In this document: positions 63,827 to 64,000 of the stretch, one piece after another
Numbering within the stretch: position 1 is the stretch's first letter
Layout: each line of letters starts with the position of its first letter
Origin: Mucilaginibacter ginsenosidivorans
GTDB taxonomy: Bacteria; Bacteroidota; Bacteroidia; Sphingobacteriales; Sphingobacteriaceae
Direction: 5' to 3'
DNA length: 64,000 bases
Assembly (NCBI RefSeq): GCF_007971025.1
Contig: NZ_CP042436.1
Span: 372,001-436,000, forward strand
Made by a program: the position numbers and the translations under genes
The notes under the pieces: generated by a model
Seen by the model: the letters and a program-made list of their open reading frames with translations, nothing else
What the model was told of the DNA's origin: nothing
Databases searched by the model: none

Positions 63827-64000
63827 ATGGGTACTGAACTAAAAGGTAACGGGTTTGTTATACGCGGCTGGAAAAAAGGCGATCAGATATCCCTGCAAAA
63901 ACATGCCGATAATCCTAAAATATCCATGTATTTATTGGACAGGTTCCCTTCGCCTTACACCATGGAGGCTGCCAGCTGGTGGGTTGACAGGCTCTTTGAT
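63827..64000 (+). CDS. GNAT-family N-acetyltransferase (start only, cut by window edge)
   Basis: First 58 residues: MGTELKGNGFVIRGWKKGDQIS followed by LQKHADNPKISMYLLDRFPSPYT and WWVDRLFD. This matches the RimJ/RimL-like GNAT N-terminal part, which acetylates a protein N-terminus or a small amine. Substrate unknown. Confidence 0.8.
   Translation, partial: MGTELKGNGFVIRGWKKGDQISLQKHADNPKISMYLLDRFPSPYTMEAASWWVDRLFD

Overview
The window looks like a chromosomal segment of a Bacteroidota member of the Sphingobacteriaceae, Mucilaginibacter- or Pedobacter-like. Supporting signs are promoters of the TTTG / TAnnTTTG type, few strong Shine-Dalgarno sites, SusC-like TonB receptor architecture (STN, carboxypeptidase-like domain, plug, barrel), DUF4249 and DUF6515 proteins, a fused alpha/beta E1 dehydrogenase, and several families of short palindromic intergenic repeats. 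The genus is inferred from gene content, not from a marker gene. I saw no rRNA, tRNA, CRISPR array, prophage or transposase.

Layout. 1-9.1 kb is a housekeeping block: rsmA (partial, minus) diverging from pdxA, a 1.1 kb gene-poor stretch with repeats, then DUF177-rpmF-plsX-fabH-accB-accC (ribosomal protein L32 plus fatty acid and phospholipid synthesis), tatC and rpiB. 9.2-22.9 kb is metabolic and accessory: an M28 peptidase, a LutB-like iron-sulfur protein, a DUF4198 protein, a fused E1 2-oxo acid dehydrogenase, a zeta-toxin-like kinase pair, a SprT-like metalloprotein, and a divergon made of a MocR-type regulator facing a SnoaL-RidA fusion and a PhzF-like isomerase, then feoA-feoB. feoB is broken by a one-base deletion. 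A 47-residue Cys/His-rich lipoprotein lies just upstream of feoA. 23-32 kb holds gcvH, a DUF4142 protein, a large zinc metalloprotease, an oxidoreductase, a thiol-disulfide lipoprotein and a transglutaminase / alpha-E / ATP-grasp trio. 32.6-36.8 kb is succinate dehydrogenase (sdhC-sdhA-sdhB) split by a four-helix-bundle gene bracketed by inverted repeats. 37-42 kb carries a GNAT enzyme, a probable Tat-exported DUF1259 protein, an OmpA lipoprotein and two glycine-rich DUF6515-type paralogues.

The most unusual region is 42-54 kb. It is one minus-strand, largely overlapping transcription unit: a secreted protein of unknown function, a TonB-dependent receptor, five tandem DUF4249 lipoproteins with a constant C-K-K-P-Y start, and a large secreted protein with a barrel-less TonB-plug-like module. 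One lipoprotein is a mosaic of its two neighbours. This is the best candidate for an undescribed envelope system.

54-59 kb is rimP-nusA-infB, with a terminator-like hairpin between its probable promoter and rimP that may be an attenuator. The window ends with a YeiH-type transporter, a nucleotidyltransferase-like protein with a small partner, an S9 dipeptidyl peptidase and the start of a GNAT gene.
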